A stretch of DNA of 64,000 nucleotides, taken from CAJQQK01 sp965224225 (GTDB taxonomy: Bacteria; Pseudomonadota; Alphaproteobacteria; Rhizobiales; Hyphomicrobiaceae). The stretch is from NCBI GenBank assembly GCA_965224225.1, contig CBDCZF010000032.1, positions 186,001-250,000 of the forward strand, given 5' to 3'. Every line of letters starts with the position of its first letter. Position 1 is the first letter of the stretch. The translations under genes and the position numbers were made by a program. Positions 1-8,184 of this stretch are shown one piece after another. Under the pieces are notes generated by a model that saw only the letters and a list, made by a program, of their open reading frames with translations, was not told the DNA's origin and did not search any database.

Positions 1-304
1 AATTGCGGATCAGCACCGGCCCGGCAAGGATCAACATCATGAACTGTCGGAGAAAAAGGATCTGGGTCACATGCAGGGTCTGGCCGGCAAGCTTGATCAG
101 CACGGTCATGACGGCGAAGAATGCCGACGCGACAATCATCCAGATTCCGCCGCGCAGATTGCCCGGCAATTTGCGCCAGCGAACCGCCAGTTCCGCACGG
201 TAGCGTGGTGCGGGCAGGCGATTGAGCAGATATGTGACAGCGCGCGCGATGACGTCCCTCGTTTCTGGCCGGCATCTATATCCGCACTTGGCCGCGAATG
301 GCAC
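1..304 (-). CDS. EamA/DMT-family transporter, N-terminal part, cut by window edge
   Basis: The minus strand stays open from the edge to an in-frame GTG at 304. A charged cytoplasmic N-terminus of about 50 residues is followed by a segment reading NLRGGIWMIVASAFFAVMT and a second hydrophobic stretch after QILFLRQF. This is the first helix pair of EamA (DMT) exporters, inner-membrane proteins of about ten helices that move metabolites or amino acids. The rest lies beyond the left edge, so the substrate cannot be judged. The start is uncertain: GTG 304 is the first usable codon I see and has no convincing ribosome site. The family call rests on about 100 residues. Confidence 0.7.
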   Translation of the reverse strand, partial: MPFAAKCGYRCRPETRDVIARAVTYLLNRLPAPRYRAELAVRWRKLPGNLRGGIWMIVASAFFAVMTVLIKLAGQTLHVTQILFLRQFMMLILAGPVLIRN

Positions 305-388
305 CCCACCAGGACTGGTGACAGGTTTGCCTAGCCCGATCCATTCACCATCACCCGGTCGTGATCGCCGTTGTGATCAATCAAGCCG

Positions 389-1573
389 GTGGTCGATATT
401 CGGTCAGCAAGGGGCGGGGCAAGTGTGCCCATTGGTGGCATTGTGCCGGCGTCCGGATCGGCGCATTACGACGGACCGATTGACCCCGGATCGCGGGAAC
501 CTGCGAACTTGTCCGACACAAAACTGCCATCGACATTCTGGCCTGCAGTCCTCTCGATCGCGCTCGCATTCGTCGGCGGCTTTCTATTCAATTTCCTCCA
601 TCTGCCGCTGGCCTTCATGCTGGGTGCCATTGCCATCACCATGACGTTCGGCATTGCAGGTGCGCCGATTGCGCGGCCAAACAATGCGGTCGTCATCCCG
701 ATGCGGGCGGCCCTCGGCGTCCTGCTCGGCTCGGCGATTACGCCCGAATTGCTTGAAAGGGTGGCAGCAATCGGCGCGGCAGTCGCATTCGTGCCCCTGT
801 TCGTGATCGTCTCGAGCCTCGTCGGGACGCTCTACTACCACCGGGTCGCAGGCTTTTCGCGCGAGGAGGCGTTTTTCTCGGCTGTACCCGGCGGCCTGCA
901 CGTGATGACGACTTATGCCGAGGACAGCGGCGTCGACATTCGCCGGGTGGCATTGGCGCATGCGCTCCGGATCTCATTCGTCGTCCTACTCGCGCCGTTT
1001 GCAGTCAGCTTTCTGACGCCGCTGCCCGATATCAACGTCACGAATGCCTCCGGCTCGATCACAGAAATTGCGCCGCGTGATTTCGCACTGCTGTTCGTTG
1101 CGGGCGTGGTCGGCTGGTTCATCGGCCGACAGACGCGGATGCCCGGTGCCCAGATGGTCGGCCCGATGCTGGCCAGCGCCTGCCTGCACGCCACCGGAAT
1201 AACGACGGCCAAGCCGCCCTATGAACTCATCATCATCTCGCAGGTGATCATTGGTGCCTCGATCGGCGCGCGCTATGCCGGCGAAACGCTCGCCATCGTC
1301 AAGGACGCCATTGTTTACGCCTTCGGCTATGTTTCGATCACGCTGGCGATTGCCATTGCCTTCGCCTATGTACTGCATCTCCTATTTGATCTGCCGGTCA
1401 TTACCGGAATGCTATCGTTTGCACCGGGCGGCATGTCGGAAATTGGCCTGATCGCTCTCGGTCTCGGGCTCGAGGTCGGTATCATTGCGACCATTCAGGT
1501 GTCGCGATTGTTGACGATCGCGCTCTTTGCACCCTGGGCCTATGACCGTATCCGAAGGTTTCTGGCGGCTTGA
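389..1573 (+). CDS. AbrB-family membrane protein (AbrB duplication type)
   Basis: A polytopic inner-membrane protein with roughly ten helices in two similar halves. The glycine-rich AVPGGLHVM near residue 167 and SFAPGGMSEIGLIALG near residue 353 are the paired signatures of the AbrB duplication family. That family is often annotated as an ammonia monooxygenase or aidB regulator, but it looks like a transporter and its substrate is unknown. The open frame starts at GTG 389, but the first 40 residues are Gly/Pro/Ser-rich and unlike the family. TTG at 509, just ahead of SDTKLPSTFW, may be the true start. It reads away from the EamA gene and is followed 109 bases later by the MFS gene on the same strand. 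Confidence 0.85.
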   Translation: MVDIRSARGGASVPIGGIVPASGSAHYDGPIDPGSREPANLSDTKLPSTFWPAVLSIALAFVGGFLFNFLHLPLAFMLGAIAITMTFGIAGAPIARPNNAVVIPMRAALGVLLGSAITPELLERVAAIGAAVAFVPLFVIVSSLVGTLYYHRVAGFSREEAFFSAVPGGLHVMTTYAEDSGVDIRRVALAHALRISFVVLLAPFAVSFLTPLPDINVTNASGSITEIAPRDFALLFVAGVVGWFIGRQTRMPGAQMVGPMLASACLHATGITTAKPPYELIIISQVIIGASIGARYAGETLAIVKDAIVYAFGYVSITLAIAIAFAYVLHLLFDLPVITGMLSFAPGGMSEIGLIALGLGLEVGIIATIQVSRLLTIALFAPWAYDRIRRFLAA

Positions 1574-1682
1574 GCGACGCATGCCAACGACAGCTCAGAG
1601 CATATCGCAGAACGGCCGCAAGCTGCGCGCCGGAGTCATTGCCGGCACCAAAGGTCCAGGCCTGGCGGGGAGCCTGTGAGCC

Positions 1683-3209
1683 GTGAGTGACGCTGCCGGC
1701 ACGACCGAACAAGACGTCGACCCGCGCCTGACGCCTCTGCGCCGGATCCTGATCCTGCTGATCATCATTACGGCGACCACGCTTTACGGCACCACGATCC
1801 TGGTCGTATCGACTATTCTGCCTCAGATGCGCGGTACGTTTGCCGCTACCGCCGATGAGATCGCCTGGGTGATGACCTTCAACATCCTGGCAACCGCGAT
1901 CGTCACGCCGATGTCCGGCTGGCTTGCAGCGCGTTTCGGGATGCGCGCGATCATGGTCTGGTGCCTGGCAGGCTTCACGCTTTCGACATTCATGTGCGGC
2001 TATGCGGGCACGCTCGAAGGCATCGTTTTCTGGCGCATCATGCAGGGTGCCTTCGGTGCACCGACGACGCCGCTCGCCCAATCGATCCTGATGGCGGCGT
2101 TTCCTCGCCACCAGCAGTCGATGGTGCTCGGCATCTTCGGCTTCGGCGTCGTGATCGGGCCGATCATCGGCCCGCCGCTCGGCGGCCACATGGCCGAGAT
2201 CATGACCTGGCGATGGGCGTTCTATGCCCTGGTACCGGTCGGCATGATCGCAACTGTCGGATTGCACTTCTTCCTGCTCCCCGACGGCCCGCGCAAGAAG
2301 CGCACCCACCTCGACTGGACCGGCTTCATCACGCTCTCCATTGCCATCGGCGCGGTGCAGCTCATCCTGTCGCGCGGCCAGCGGCTCGACTGGTACGAAT
2401 CGACAGAGATCATCGTCGAAACGATCGTCGCCGTGATCGCTTTTTACATCTTCGCAGCCCACAGCCTGACGTCGAGGTCACCTTTCCTGAACCCCAACCA
2501 CCTGTTGAACAGCAACTATACGTTGGGCCTGCTGATCGTGATGATCTACGGCATGGTGAACTTCACGCCGATGGTGCTTTTGCCGCCGCTGTTGCGTGAA
2601 TACGCGGGTTTCCCCGACGCCGTGATCGGGTTCATCATCGCCGGGCGCGGGCTCGGCGGCTCGATCGGCTTTCTCGCCGCCGGCTTTTCGAGCAGGCTCG
2701 ACCCCCGCCTTTCCATGCTGATCGGCTTCGGCATGCTGTTCACCGCCGGCGTCTGGCTGATGAACGTCGACCTCAACGTGACCGTCGCGTCGCTGGTCGC
2801 CAATGCATTCCTGCAGGGCCTTGCCATCGGCGCCATATGGGTGCCGCTCACCGTCCTCACCTTTGCCAACGTCAAACAGGAAGACATGGCCGAGACGACG
2901 GCCGTCTACCACCTGCTCCGTAACCTCGGCTCGAGCTTCTTCATCTCGCTGTGTGTCGCGGAAATCGTACGCTCGACCTCTGCGAACTACTCACGCATGG
3001 TCGAAATGATCAATCCGTTCAACAAGATGCTGACGCTCCCCGAGGTCCTTGGCCAGTGGGACGTCGATACCGTCGCCGGCCTTGCCCGGGTCGGCAACGA
3101 GATCAGCCGCCAATCGGCGATGATCGGCTACCTGAACGCCTTCGGGATGTTCACCGCCGCTTGCGCCTCGACCATCCCGCTCATATTGCTGATGCGCAAG
3201 CGACGATAA
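1683..3209 (+). CDS. MFS exporter, DHA2 (EmrB-like, 14-helix) family
   Basis: 508 residues, the usual size for DHA2 drug:proton antiporters. About 14 hydrophobic segments are visible. The motif A region GWLAARFGMRAIMVWC lies after helix 2, and the antiporter motif C-like GFGVVIGPIIGPPLGG in helix 5. The start is GTG 1683 with GGGGAG ten bases upstream. It probably exports a small hydrophobic compound across the inner membrane. No HlyD/EmrA partner is adjacent. The following gene encodes an FlK-like thioesterase 37 bases downstream on the same strand, so the two may be co-transcribed. Confidence 0.9.
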   Translation: MSDAAGTTEQDVDPRLTPLRRILILLIIITATTLYGTTILVVSTILPQMRGTFAATADEIAWVMTFNILATAIVTPMSGWLAARFGMRAIMVWCLAGFTLSTFMCGYAGTLEGIVFWRIMQGAFGAPTTPLAQSILMAAFPRHQQSMVLGIFGFGVVIGPIIGPPLGGHMAEIMTWRWAFYALVPVGMIATVGLHFFLLPDGPRKKRTHLDWTGFITLSIAIGAVQLILSRGQRLDWYESTEIIVETIVAVIAFYIFAAHSLTSRSPFLNPNHLLNSNYTLGLLIVMIYGMVNFTPMVLLPPLLREYAGFPDAVIGFIIAGRGLGGSIGFLAAGFSSRLDPRLSMLIGFGMLFTAGVWLMNVDLNVTVASLVANAFLQGLAIGAIWVPLTVLTFANVKQEDMAETTAVYHLLRNLGSSFFISLCVAEIVRSTSANYSRMVEMINPFNKMLTLPEVLGQWDVDTVAGLARVGNEISRQSAMIGYLNAFGMFTAACASTIPLILLMRKRR

Positions 3210-3246
3210 CCCCGACAAAATGAACCTGCCCTGAGAGGATGCACCG

Positions 3247-3657
3247 ATGAAAGAAACACTGAAGCCCGGCATCAGCCGCGAAGTCCGCCTCACGGTCGAT
3301 AATGGCCGTGCCATCGATTTCATGGGCGAGGAGGCCCGGGTCTACGCAACGCCGTCGATCGTGCATGATCTCGAATATGCCTGCCGCAACTTTATTCTCG
3401 ACCATCTCGAGGAAGGCCAGGACACGGTCGGCGCCCACGTGGAAATCGACCATATGAAGGGCACGCCGATGGGCGAAGAAGTCGTGCACAAGGTCACCGT
3501 CGACGAGGTCGATGGGCGCAGCATCACCTGCAGCGTCGAGGTCTCGGACCGCCTGGAAGTCGTGGCCCGGGCGCGTCACAAGCGCTTTGTCGTCGAGATC
3601 GACCGGCTCAAGAAGGCTATCGCCCAGAAGAAGGAGGCCCTGGCTGCTAAGGCGTGA
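3247..3657 (+). CDS. Hot-dog thioesterase, fluoroacetyl-CoA thioesterase (FlK)-like
   Basis: 136 residues with the FlK-type hot-dog layout: ATP at 34-36, DLEYA at 41-45, TVGAHVEIDHM at 60-70 and a GxxV stretch following. By family comparison T35, E43 and H69 would be the Thr/Glu/His catalytic set, and all three are present. The enzyme should hydrolyse a short acyl-CoA in the cytoplasm. Most FlK-like proteins outside fluoroacetate producers have unknown acyl-CoA substrates. The C-terminus is a Lys/Ala-rich helix (RLKKAIAQKKEALAAKA). It lies 37 bases after the MFS gene, with GAGAGGA just upstream of ATG 3247. Confidence 0.8.
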   Translation: MKETLKPGISREVRLTVDNGRAIDFMGEEARVYATPSIVHDLEYACRNFILDHLEEGQDTVGAHVEIDHMKGTPMGEEVVHKVTVDEVDGRSITCSVEVSDRLEVVARARHKRFVVEIDRLKKAIAQKKEALAAKA

Positions 3658-3663
3658 ACGTGA

Positions 3664-4146
3664 TCAGTCCTGGCCGAGCATGTCAGCAAGAGTCTCGAGC
3701 GCCTTCAGTGCGAAGGCGTGCATGTTGGCGACGCGGTCGTCTGATCCGGTCCGGTAGGTCAGTTGCACTTCGCGTGCACCGGCAACGGCGATGCAGGTGT
3801 GGCCGGCCGGGTCGCCATAGCGGTTGCCTGAAGGGCCCGCTGCTCCGGTCTCAGCCAGGCCCCAGTCCGCGCCGACCCGACTGCACACGGTTTGGGCGAG
3901 CAGCAGTGCATAAGGCTCGCTCGATGACCTGAGCCCGGCCATCTGCGTATCGCCAATGCCAACGGCGGCCCGTGCCTCCTTGGTGTAGACCACCGAACCT
4001 GCCAGGAAGTAGGCCGAGGCACCGGGCTGGGCGAGGAGGGCCGCGGCGATCAGGCCGCCGGCGGAAGATTCCGCAACCGCAATCCGATCATCGCGTCGCT
4101 TGAGTTCGTCCGCAACCCGTGCGGCTACCGGCAATAGGTCATCCAT
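3664..4146 (-). CDS. CinA C-terminal family protein (nicotinamide-nucleotide amidohydrolase PncC-like)
   Basis: 160 residues, the size of a stand-alone CinA C-terminal domain. The AESSAGGLIAA signature at about 25-35 carries the expected catalytic serine, and TGAAGP near residue 100 is the second family motif. Such enzymes deamidate nicotinamide mononucleotide to nicotinate mononucleotide in NAD salvage. It is convergent with the thioesterase gene, whose stop lies six bases away. The N-terminal MoeA-like half of full CinA is absent, as in most PncC proteins. Confidence 0.85.
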   Translation of the reverse strand: MDDLLPVAARVADELKRRDDRIAVAESSAGGLIAAALLAQPGASAYFLAGSVVYTKEARAAVGIGDTQMAGLRSSSEPYALLLAQTVCSRVGADWGLAETGAAGPSGNRYGDPAGHTCIAVAGAREVQLTYRTGSDDRVANMHAFALKALETLADMLGQD

Positions 4147-4543
4147 TTCACGTTCCTAACATTGCACCTGATCGTCTCGATTATCGGCGGCTCAAACGAT
4201 TGGGCGTCAAATTCAGTCACCAAGTCAATGCGCCTCAATTCTACACTGGGGGCGCAAAGTATTGAACTTGCGAACAAAGGGCCTCATTGGCCGTCACCTG
4301 AAAAATCAAGTAAATCCCAAGTATATATAGAAATCTACAAATATAGGCACAATCCAGCCTTAGCTGTTGAATGAGTTGCGCGACAATGCCAAACTGAACC
4401 GGCAAACCAAATAGGAACTGCGGCCCATAAAGCTTTGGCTAAACTGGTCCGGAGGAGCAGTCCTATTTGCCTAGCCACATATGCGCTGGTCGTAACGCAT
4501 CGATCAACGTGTTTGGACAATAACAAGAATGAGGAGGAGCCCA
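4147..4543. other. Non-coding AT-rich promoter region between divergent genes
   Basis: About 400 bases between the divergent CinA and ABC binding-protein genes. The part from about 4290 to 4380 is far richer in A and T than its surroundings and holds TATATATAG and ATCTACAAATATAGG. I see no credible gene: the short open frames lack ribosome sites and protein-like composition. It probably carries the promoters of both flanking genes. A segment at 4331-4343 is a loose relative of the 13-base motif found at 24003, 40183 and 41143. Confidence 0.5.
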
Positions 4544-6166
4544 ATGGATCCGTTTAAGACTGGGCCGAAGTACAGCGAACTGAGCGGAAACGATAAGGAA
4601 CTCTTGCAAACGGCCTTGCGTCGCGGTGCGACACGCCGCGAAGTAATGGGCTGGCTGATTGCCTCAGGCGCCACAATTGCCGCCGCCGGCAATATCGTCA
4701 CCGGAGCGACGGAAGCACTGGCTGCCACGCCAAAGAAGGGCGGCAAGCTGACCTTCGCCTGGGACCTGCATGGCCCGTCCGATACCCTCGATCCGACACT
4801 CTTTACGTCGTCGATCGACTACATCCGCGGCCGCACAAACTATAACAACCTGATCCGCCTCAATGATGCGATCGAGCCGACGCCGGAACTCGCCGAGGAA
4901 TTCTCATCGAACAAGACGGCAACCGAGTGGACCTTCAAACTGCGCAAGGGCGTCAAGTGGCATGACGGCTCGCCGTTCACGGCGGACGATGTGCTCTATT
5001 CGATGAACCGGCACCTTGGCAAAGATTCCAAATCCAAGGCCAAGCCGCTCGTCGAAATGATCAAAGAGTGGAAGAAGGTTGACAGTCACACCGTCAAGGC
5101 GATCCTGTCGTCGCCGAACGCAGACCTCGCCGTCGTGCTCGGCACCTTCCACTTCAAAATCGTGAAGGACGGCACGACGGAATTTGCTGCCCCCGTCGGC
5201 ACCGGCCCCTTCAAGCTCAAAGAGTTCAAGCCGGGCGTGCGCTCACTGCATGTTGCAAACGGCGATTACTGGGGCGACGGCGGGCCTTATGTCGAGGAAA
5301 TGGAAATCTTCGGCATCACCGACACGGAAGCCCGCCTCAATGCGCTGCTTGCCGGCAACGTCGACATGATCGGCAACCTGTCACCGAAGAACATCCCCGA
5401 GATCGAAGCCAAATCGGACCTTGAAGTCTGGTCGGTACCGTCGGGTGCCTACATGGACATCATCGCCCGCGTCGACCGCGGCCCCGGCAAGAGCCCCGAG
5501 TTCGTCAAGGCTCTCAAGCACCTCCAACGGCGCGAACGGTTCGTCAAGATCCAGTTGCGCGGCCAGGGCACAGTCGGCACTGATAACCCAATCAATCAGG
5601 CCTACAGCGACTATTGCGAGTCTGCCACTGCCTATCCCTACGATCCGGATATGGCCAAGTCGCTGCTCAAGAAGTCTGGCGTCACGACGGCTGAGTTGCA
5701 CGTTGCGGAAGTCGGCCCGGGCCTGACTGACATGTGCAATGCGCTGCAGCGCGAATGCTCGAAGATCGGCTTCGACCTCAAGCTCAAGAAGGTGCCGAAC
5801 GACGGCTACTGGGGCGCCATCTGGCTCAAGAAGGACATGTTCGTTTCGTCGTGGAACATGCGCCCGACGGCCAACGTGATGATGACGCTGGCCTACAAGT
5901 CGGACGCCAAGTGGAACGAGTCATATTGGAAGAACGAGGAGTTCGACAAGCTGCTGGTCGAGGCCCGTGGTGTGACGGACAAGGGCCTGCGCAAAGAGAT
6001 GTACTGCCGTATGCAGACGCTCATCACCGAGCATTCCGGCACCATCGTCCCGGTCCACCGCAACTACGTCGATGCCAAGAAGAAGAACGTCAAGGGCATC
6101 ACGAAAGTGCCGATCGCCACGATGGGCGGTCTCGAGTGGCCCGAGTACGTGTGGATCGATTCCTGA
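4544..6166 (+). CDS. ABC transporter substrate-binding protein, peptide/opine family (SBP_bac_5)
   Basis: 540 residues of a DppA/OppA-type periplasmic binding protein. An RRGATRREVMGWLIASGATI leader with twin arginines suggests Tat-type or general export and is followed by an alanine-rich cleavage region. KGVKWHDGSPFTADDV is the family signature. The start was set at ATG 4544 because GAGGAGG at 4531-4537 sits six bases ahead; an ATG at 4529 overlaps that ribosome site. It should deliver a peptide, opine or similar solute to the permeases and ATPase downstream. The hairpin after its stop would let it be made in excess over the membrane parts. Confidence 0.92.
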   Translation: MDPFKTGPKYSELSGNDKELLQTALRRGATRREVMGWLIASGATIAAAGNIVTGATEALAATPKKGGKLTFAWDLHGPSDTLDPTLFTSSIDYIRGRTNYNNLIRLNDAIEPTPELAEEFSSNKTATEWTFKLRKGVKWHDGSPFTADDVLYSMNRHLGKDSKSKAKPLVEMIKEWKKVDSHTVKAILSSPNADLAVVLGTFHFKIVKDGTTEFAAPVGTGPFKLKEFKPGVRSLHVANGDYWGDGGPYVEEMEIFGITDTEARLNALLAGNVDMIGNLSPKNIPEIEAKSDLEVWSVPSGAYMDIIARVDRGPGKSPEFVKALKHLQRRERFVKIQLRGQGTVGTDNPINQAYSDYCESATAYPYDPDMAKSLLKKSGVTTAELHVAEVGPGLTDMCNALQRECSKIGFDLKLKKVPNDGYWGAIWLKKDMFVSSWNMRPTANVMMTLAYKSDAKWNESYWKNEEFDKLLVEARGVTDKGLRKEMYCRMQTLITEHSGTIVPVHRNYVDAKKKNVKGITKVPIATMGGLEWPEYVWIDS

Positions 6167-6183
6167 TCCGCTAGCGAAACCGA

Positions 6184-6213
6184 CGACCCGCCCGGAGCTT
6201 TTCGGGCGGGTCG
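6184..6213 (+). terminator. Strong intercistronic hairpin after the binding-protein gene
   Basis: Perfect 11-base arms, 6184-6194 and 6203-6213 (CGACCCGCCCG and its complement), with an eight-base loop and TTTC following. It lies 18 bases after the binding-protein stop and before the permease genes. It probably acts as a partial terminator or 3'-end stabiliser, as is common between binding-protein and permease genes. Confidence 0.75.
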
Positions 6214-6246
6214 TTTCGGATTTGCGACCTTTGCCGCGCCGCTTCG

Positions 6247-7224
6247 TTGGAGCCGCGCCAACCCACGGACGACAACGTGCGCACGCTCATTCTCCGTCGC
6301 ATCGCCATCGGATTCATGACGCTTTGGGTGGTCTCGATGCTGGTCTTTGCCGGCCTCGAAATCCTGCCCGGTGATGCTGCCGACATCCGTATGGGCCAGA
6401 ATGCCACCGCCGAGACGTTGGCGGCGTACCGGAAGGAACATGGCCTCGATCGGCCGGCGCCGGTCCGCTACCTCTACTGGCTTGGCGAACTCTTCTCAGG
6501 TGATCTCGGCATCTCGCAGGCCGGCGGCGCGACGATCGCGAGCCTGATCGAAGGGCGTCTGTGGAACACGCTCAAGCTGGCGGCCATCATCACTGTCATT
6601 GCGGTGCCGATTTCGGTGTTCCTCGGCCTCATCGCGGCGATGTTCCCGGGCAGCATCATCGACCGTTTCCTGACATTCGGCGCCATGGGCCTCAACGCCA
6701 TCCCTGAGTTCCTGGTTGCCACCGTTCTCATATTGATTGTTGCCGTCGAGCTGGGCTGGTTTCCGGCGATCGCCCATCCGCGCGACGGCATGACGACCTG
6801 GGAATTGCTGCATGCGCTTGCCATGCCGGTGCTGACGCTGACCATCGTCGTTGCCGCCCAGATGATCCGCATGACGCGCGCCTCGGTGCTCAATGTCATG
6901 AGTTCGCCCTACATCGAGATGGCGATACTCAAGGGCGTGCCGCGCAGACGCATCATCTTCCGGCATGCACTGCTCAACTGCATCGGCCCGATCGTCAACG
7001 TCGTCGCTTTGAACCTTGCTTACCTGGTCAGCGGCGTGGTCGTCGTCGAGACGATCTTTGCTTATCCCGGTCTCGCCAAGCTGATGATCGACGGCGTCCA
7101 GACCCGTGACCTGCCGCTTGTGCAGGCCTGCGCGATGATCTTCTGCAGCACGTACGTGATCTTGATCCTGGTTTCGGACATCGCCTCGATCGTCTCCAAC
7201 CCGCGGTTGCGGCATCCGAAGTAG
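6247..7224 (+). CDS. ABC transporter permease, DppB/OppB type
   Basis: 325 residues with about six transmembrane helices. The N-terminal EILPGDAADIRMGQ region and the LxxEHGLD-like KEHGLDRPAPVRYL are typical of DppB. The EAA loop before the last two helices is SPYIEMAILKGVPRRRIIFRH. It forms the inner-membrane channel with the next gene product. The open frame begins at TTG 6247; GTG 6277, just before RTLILRRIA, is an equally good start. Neither has a strong ribosome site, which fits translation after the hairpin. Confidence 0.9.
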   Translation: MEPRQPTDDNVRTLILRRIAIGFMTLWVVSMLVFAGLEILPGDAADIRMGQNATAETLAAYRKEHGLDRPAPVRYLYWLGELFSGDLGISQAGGATIASLIEGRLWNTLKLAAIITVIAVPISVFLGLIAAMFPGSIIDRFLTFGAMGLNAIPEFLVATVLILIVAVELGWFPAIAHPRDGMTTWELLHALAMPVLTLTIVVAAQMIRMTRASVLNVMSSPYIEMAILKGVPRRRIIFRHALLNCIGPIVNVVALNLAYLVSGVVVVETIFAYPGLAKLMIDGVQTRDLPLVQACAMIFCSTYVILILVSDIASIVSNPRLRHPK

Positions 7225-7233
7225 GCCCAGACC

Positions 7234-8184
7234 ATGAACGAAGAAGCTCCCATCAAAACCGCTGCCGCAACAAGCGGGCATGCGCTGCAGTCGTCCGGCC
7301 CCCGGCCCAAGACCAAATACGACGAGTTGCCGGACGCACCGCCGAAGAAGAAGATCCGCCTGTCCTGGCTCGGCCGCTTTGCGGCGCTGATCGTGATCTT
7401 CTGGGTGACAATAGCGATCTTCGGGCCGTGGATCGCGCCCTTCCACGTATCGGATGATCTGGCCGCCGACGACATCTTCCTGTGGCCCAATTCGACCAAC
7501 TGGCTGGGGTCCGATACCTCGGCCCGGGATGTCCTATCGCGTGTCATGTGGGGGGCGCAGACCACGATCGGCATCTCGTTCGCCGCCACCCTGCTCGCCT
7601 ATGCCGTCGGCATTACGCTTGGCTTTGCAGCCGCGGTCAGCAAGGACAGCTGGCTCGACACGATCCTGAGCCGGATCAACGATGCGCTGCTCTCACTGCC
7701 GCACATCATGCTCGGCCTGATCGTGGTTGCTGCCATCGGCTCGTCAGTGCCGATCATGATCGGTGCTGCCGGCCTGATCTATGCGACCAGCGTATTCCGT
7801 ATTGCCCGCGCACTCGGCCAGGACATCATGGTCCAGGATTTCGTCGAGGCCGCGCGTGCGCGTGGTGAGGGGCTGTGGTGGATCATCTCGCGCGAGGTAC
7901 TGCCCAACGCCTTCATGCCGCTATTGACCGACTTCGGCCTGCGCCTCGTATTCGTCATCCTGTTCATTTCGACGCTGAGCTTCTTAGGCCTCGGTATCCA
8001 GCCGCCACTCAGCGACTGGGGCAGCATGGTCAACGAGAACCGCGGCGCCATCTTCCCCGGCAAGAACACCTGGGCGGTGCTCGCCCCCTCGCTTGCCATC
8101 GCCACGTTGACGATCTCGATCAACATCATCGTCGACGACATCTCGGCCCAGGCCGGCGGCAGCCTCGCAAAGAAGATGGTCTGA
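7234..8184 (+). CDS. ABC transporter permease, DppC/OppC type
   Basis: 316 residues: a cytoplasmic N-terminus of about 45 residues, a first helix (FAALIVIFWVTIAIFGPW), a periplasmic segment with the DppC-like NWLGSDTSARDVLSRVMWG, and five further helices. The EAA loop is VEAARARGEGLWWIISREVLPN. It starts nine bases after the DppB-type gene and its TGA overlaps the ATG of the ATPase gene (TGATG), so the genes form one operon. Confidence 0.93.
   Translation: MNEEAPIKTAAATSGHALQSSGPRPKTKYDELPDAPPKKKIRLSWLGRFAALIVIFWVTIAIFGPWIAPFHVSDDLAADDIFLWPNSTNWLGSDTSARDVLSRVMWGAQTTIGISFAATLLAYAVGITLGFAAAVSKDSWLDTILSRINDALLSLPHIMLGLIVVAAIGSSVPIMIGAAGLIYATSVFRIARALGQDIMVQDFVEAARARGEGLWWIISREVLPNAFMPLLTDFGLRLVFVILFISTLSFLGLGIQPPLSDWGSMVNENRGAIFPGKNTWAVLAPSLAIATLTISINIIVDDISAQAGGSLAKKMV

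Noticed and set aside
1482..2462. A minus-strand open frame of 326 codons opposite the MFS gene
   Set aside because: Rich in Asp, Arg and His, as is typical of antisense frames in GC-rich genes, and the MFS protein is clear.
4162..4374. A 70-codon open frame in the gap before the ABC binding protein
   Set aside because: No ribosome site, no recognisable motif, and it lies in AT-rich promoter DNA.
7875..8183. Upstream extension of the double-ATPase frame
   Set aside because: The extension overlaps the DppC-type gene, while ATG 8184 at the TGATG junction begins the conserved protein.
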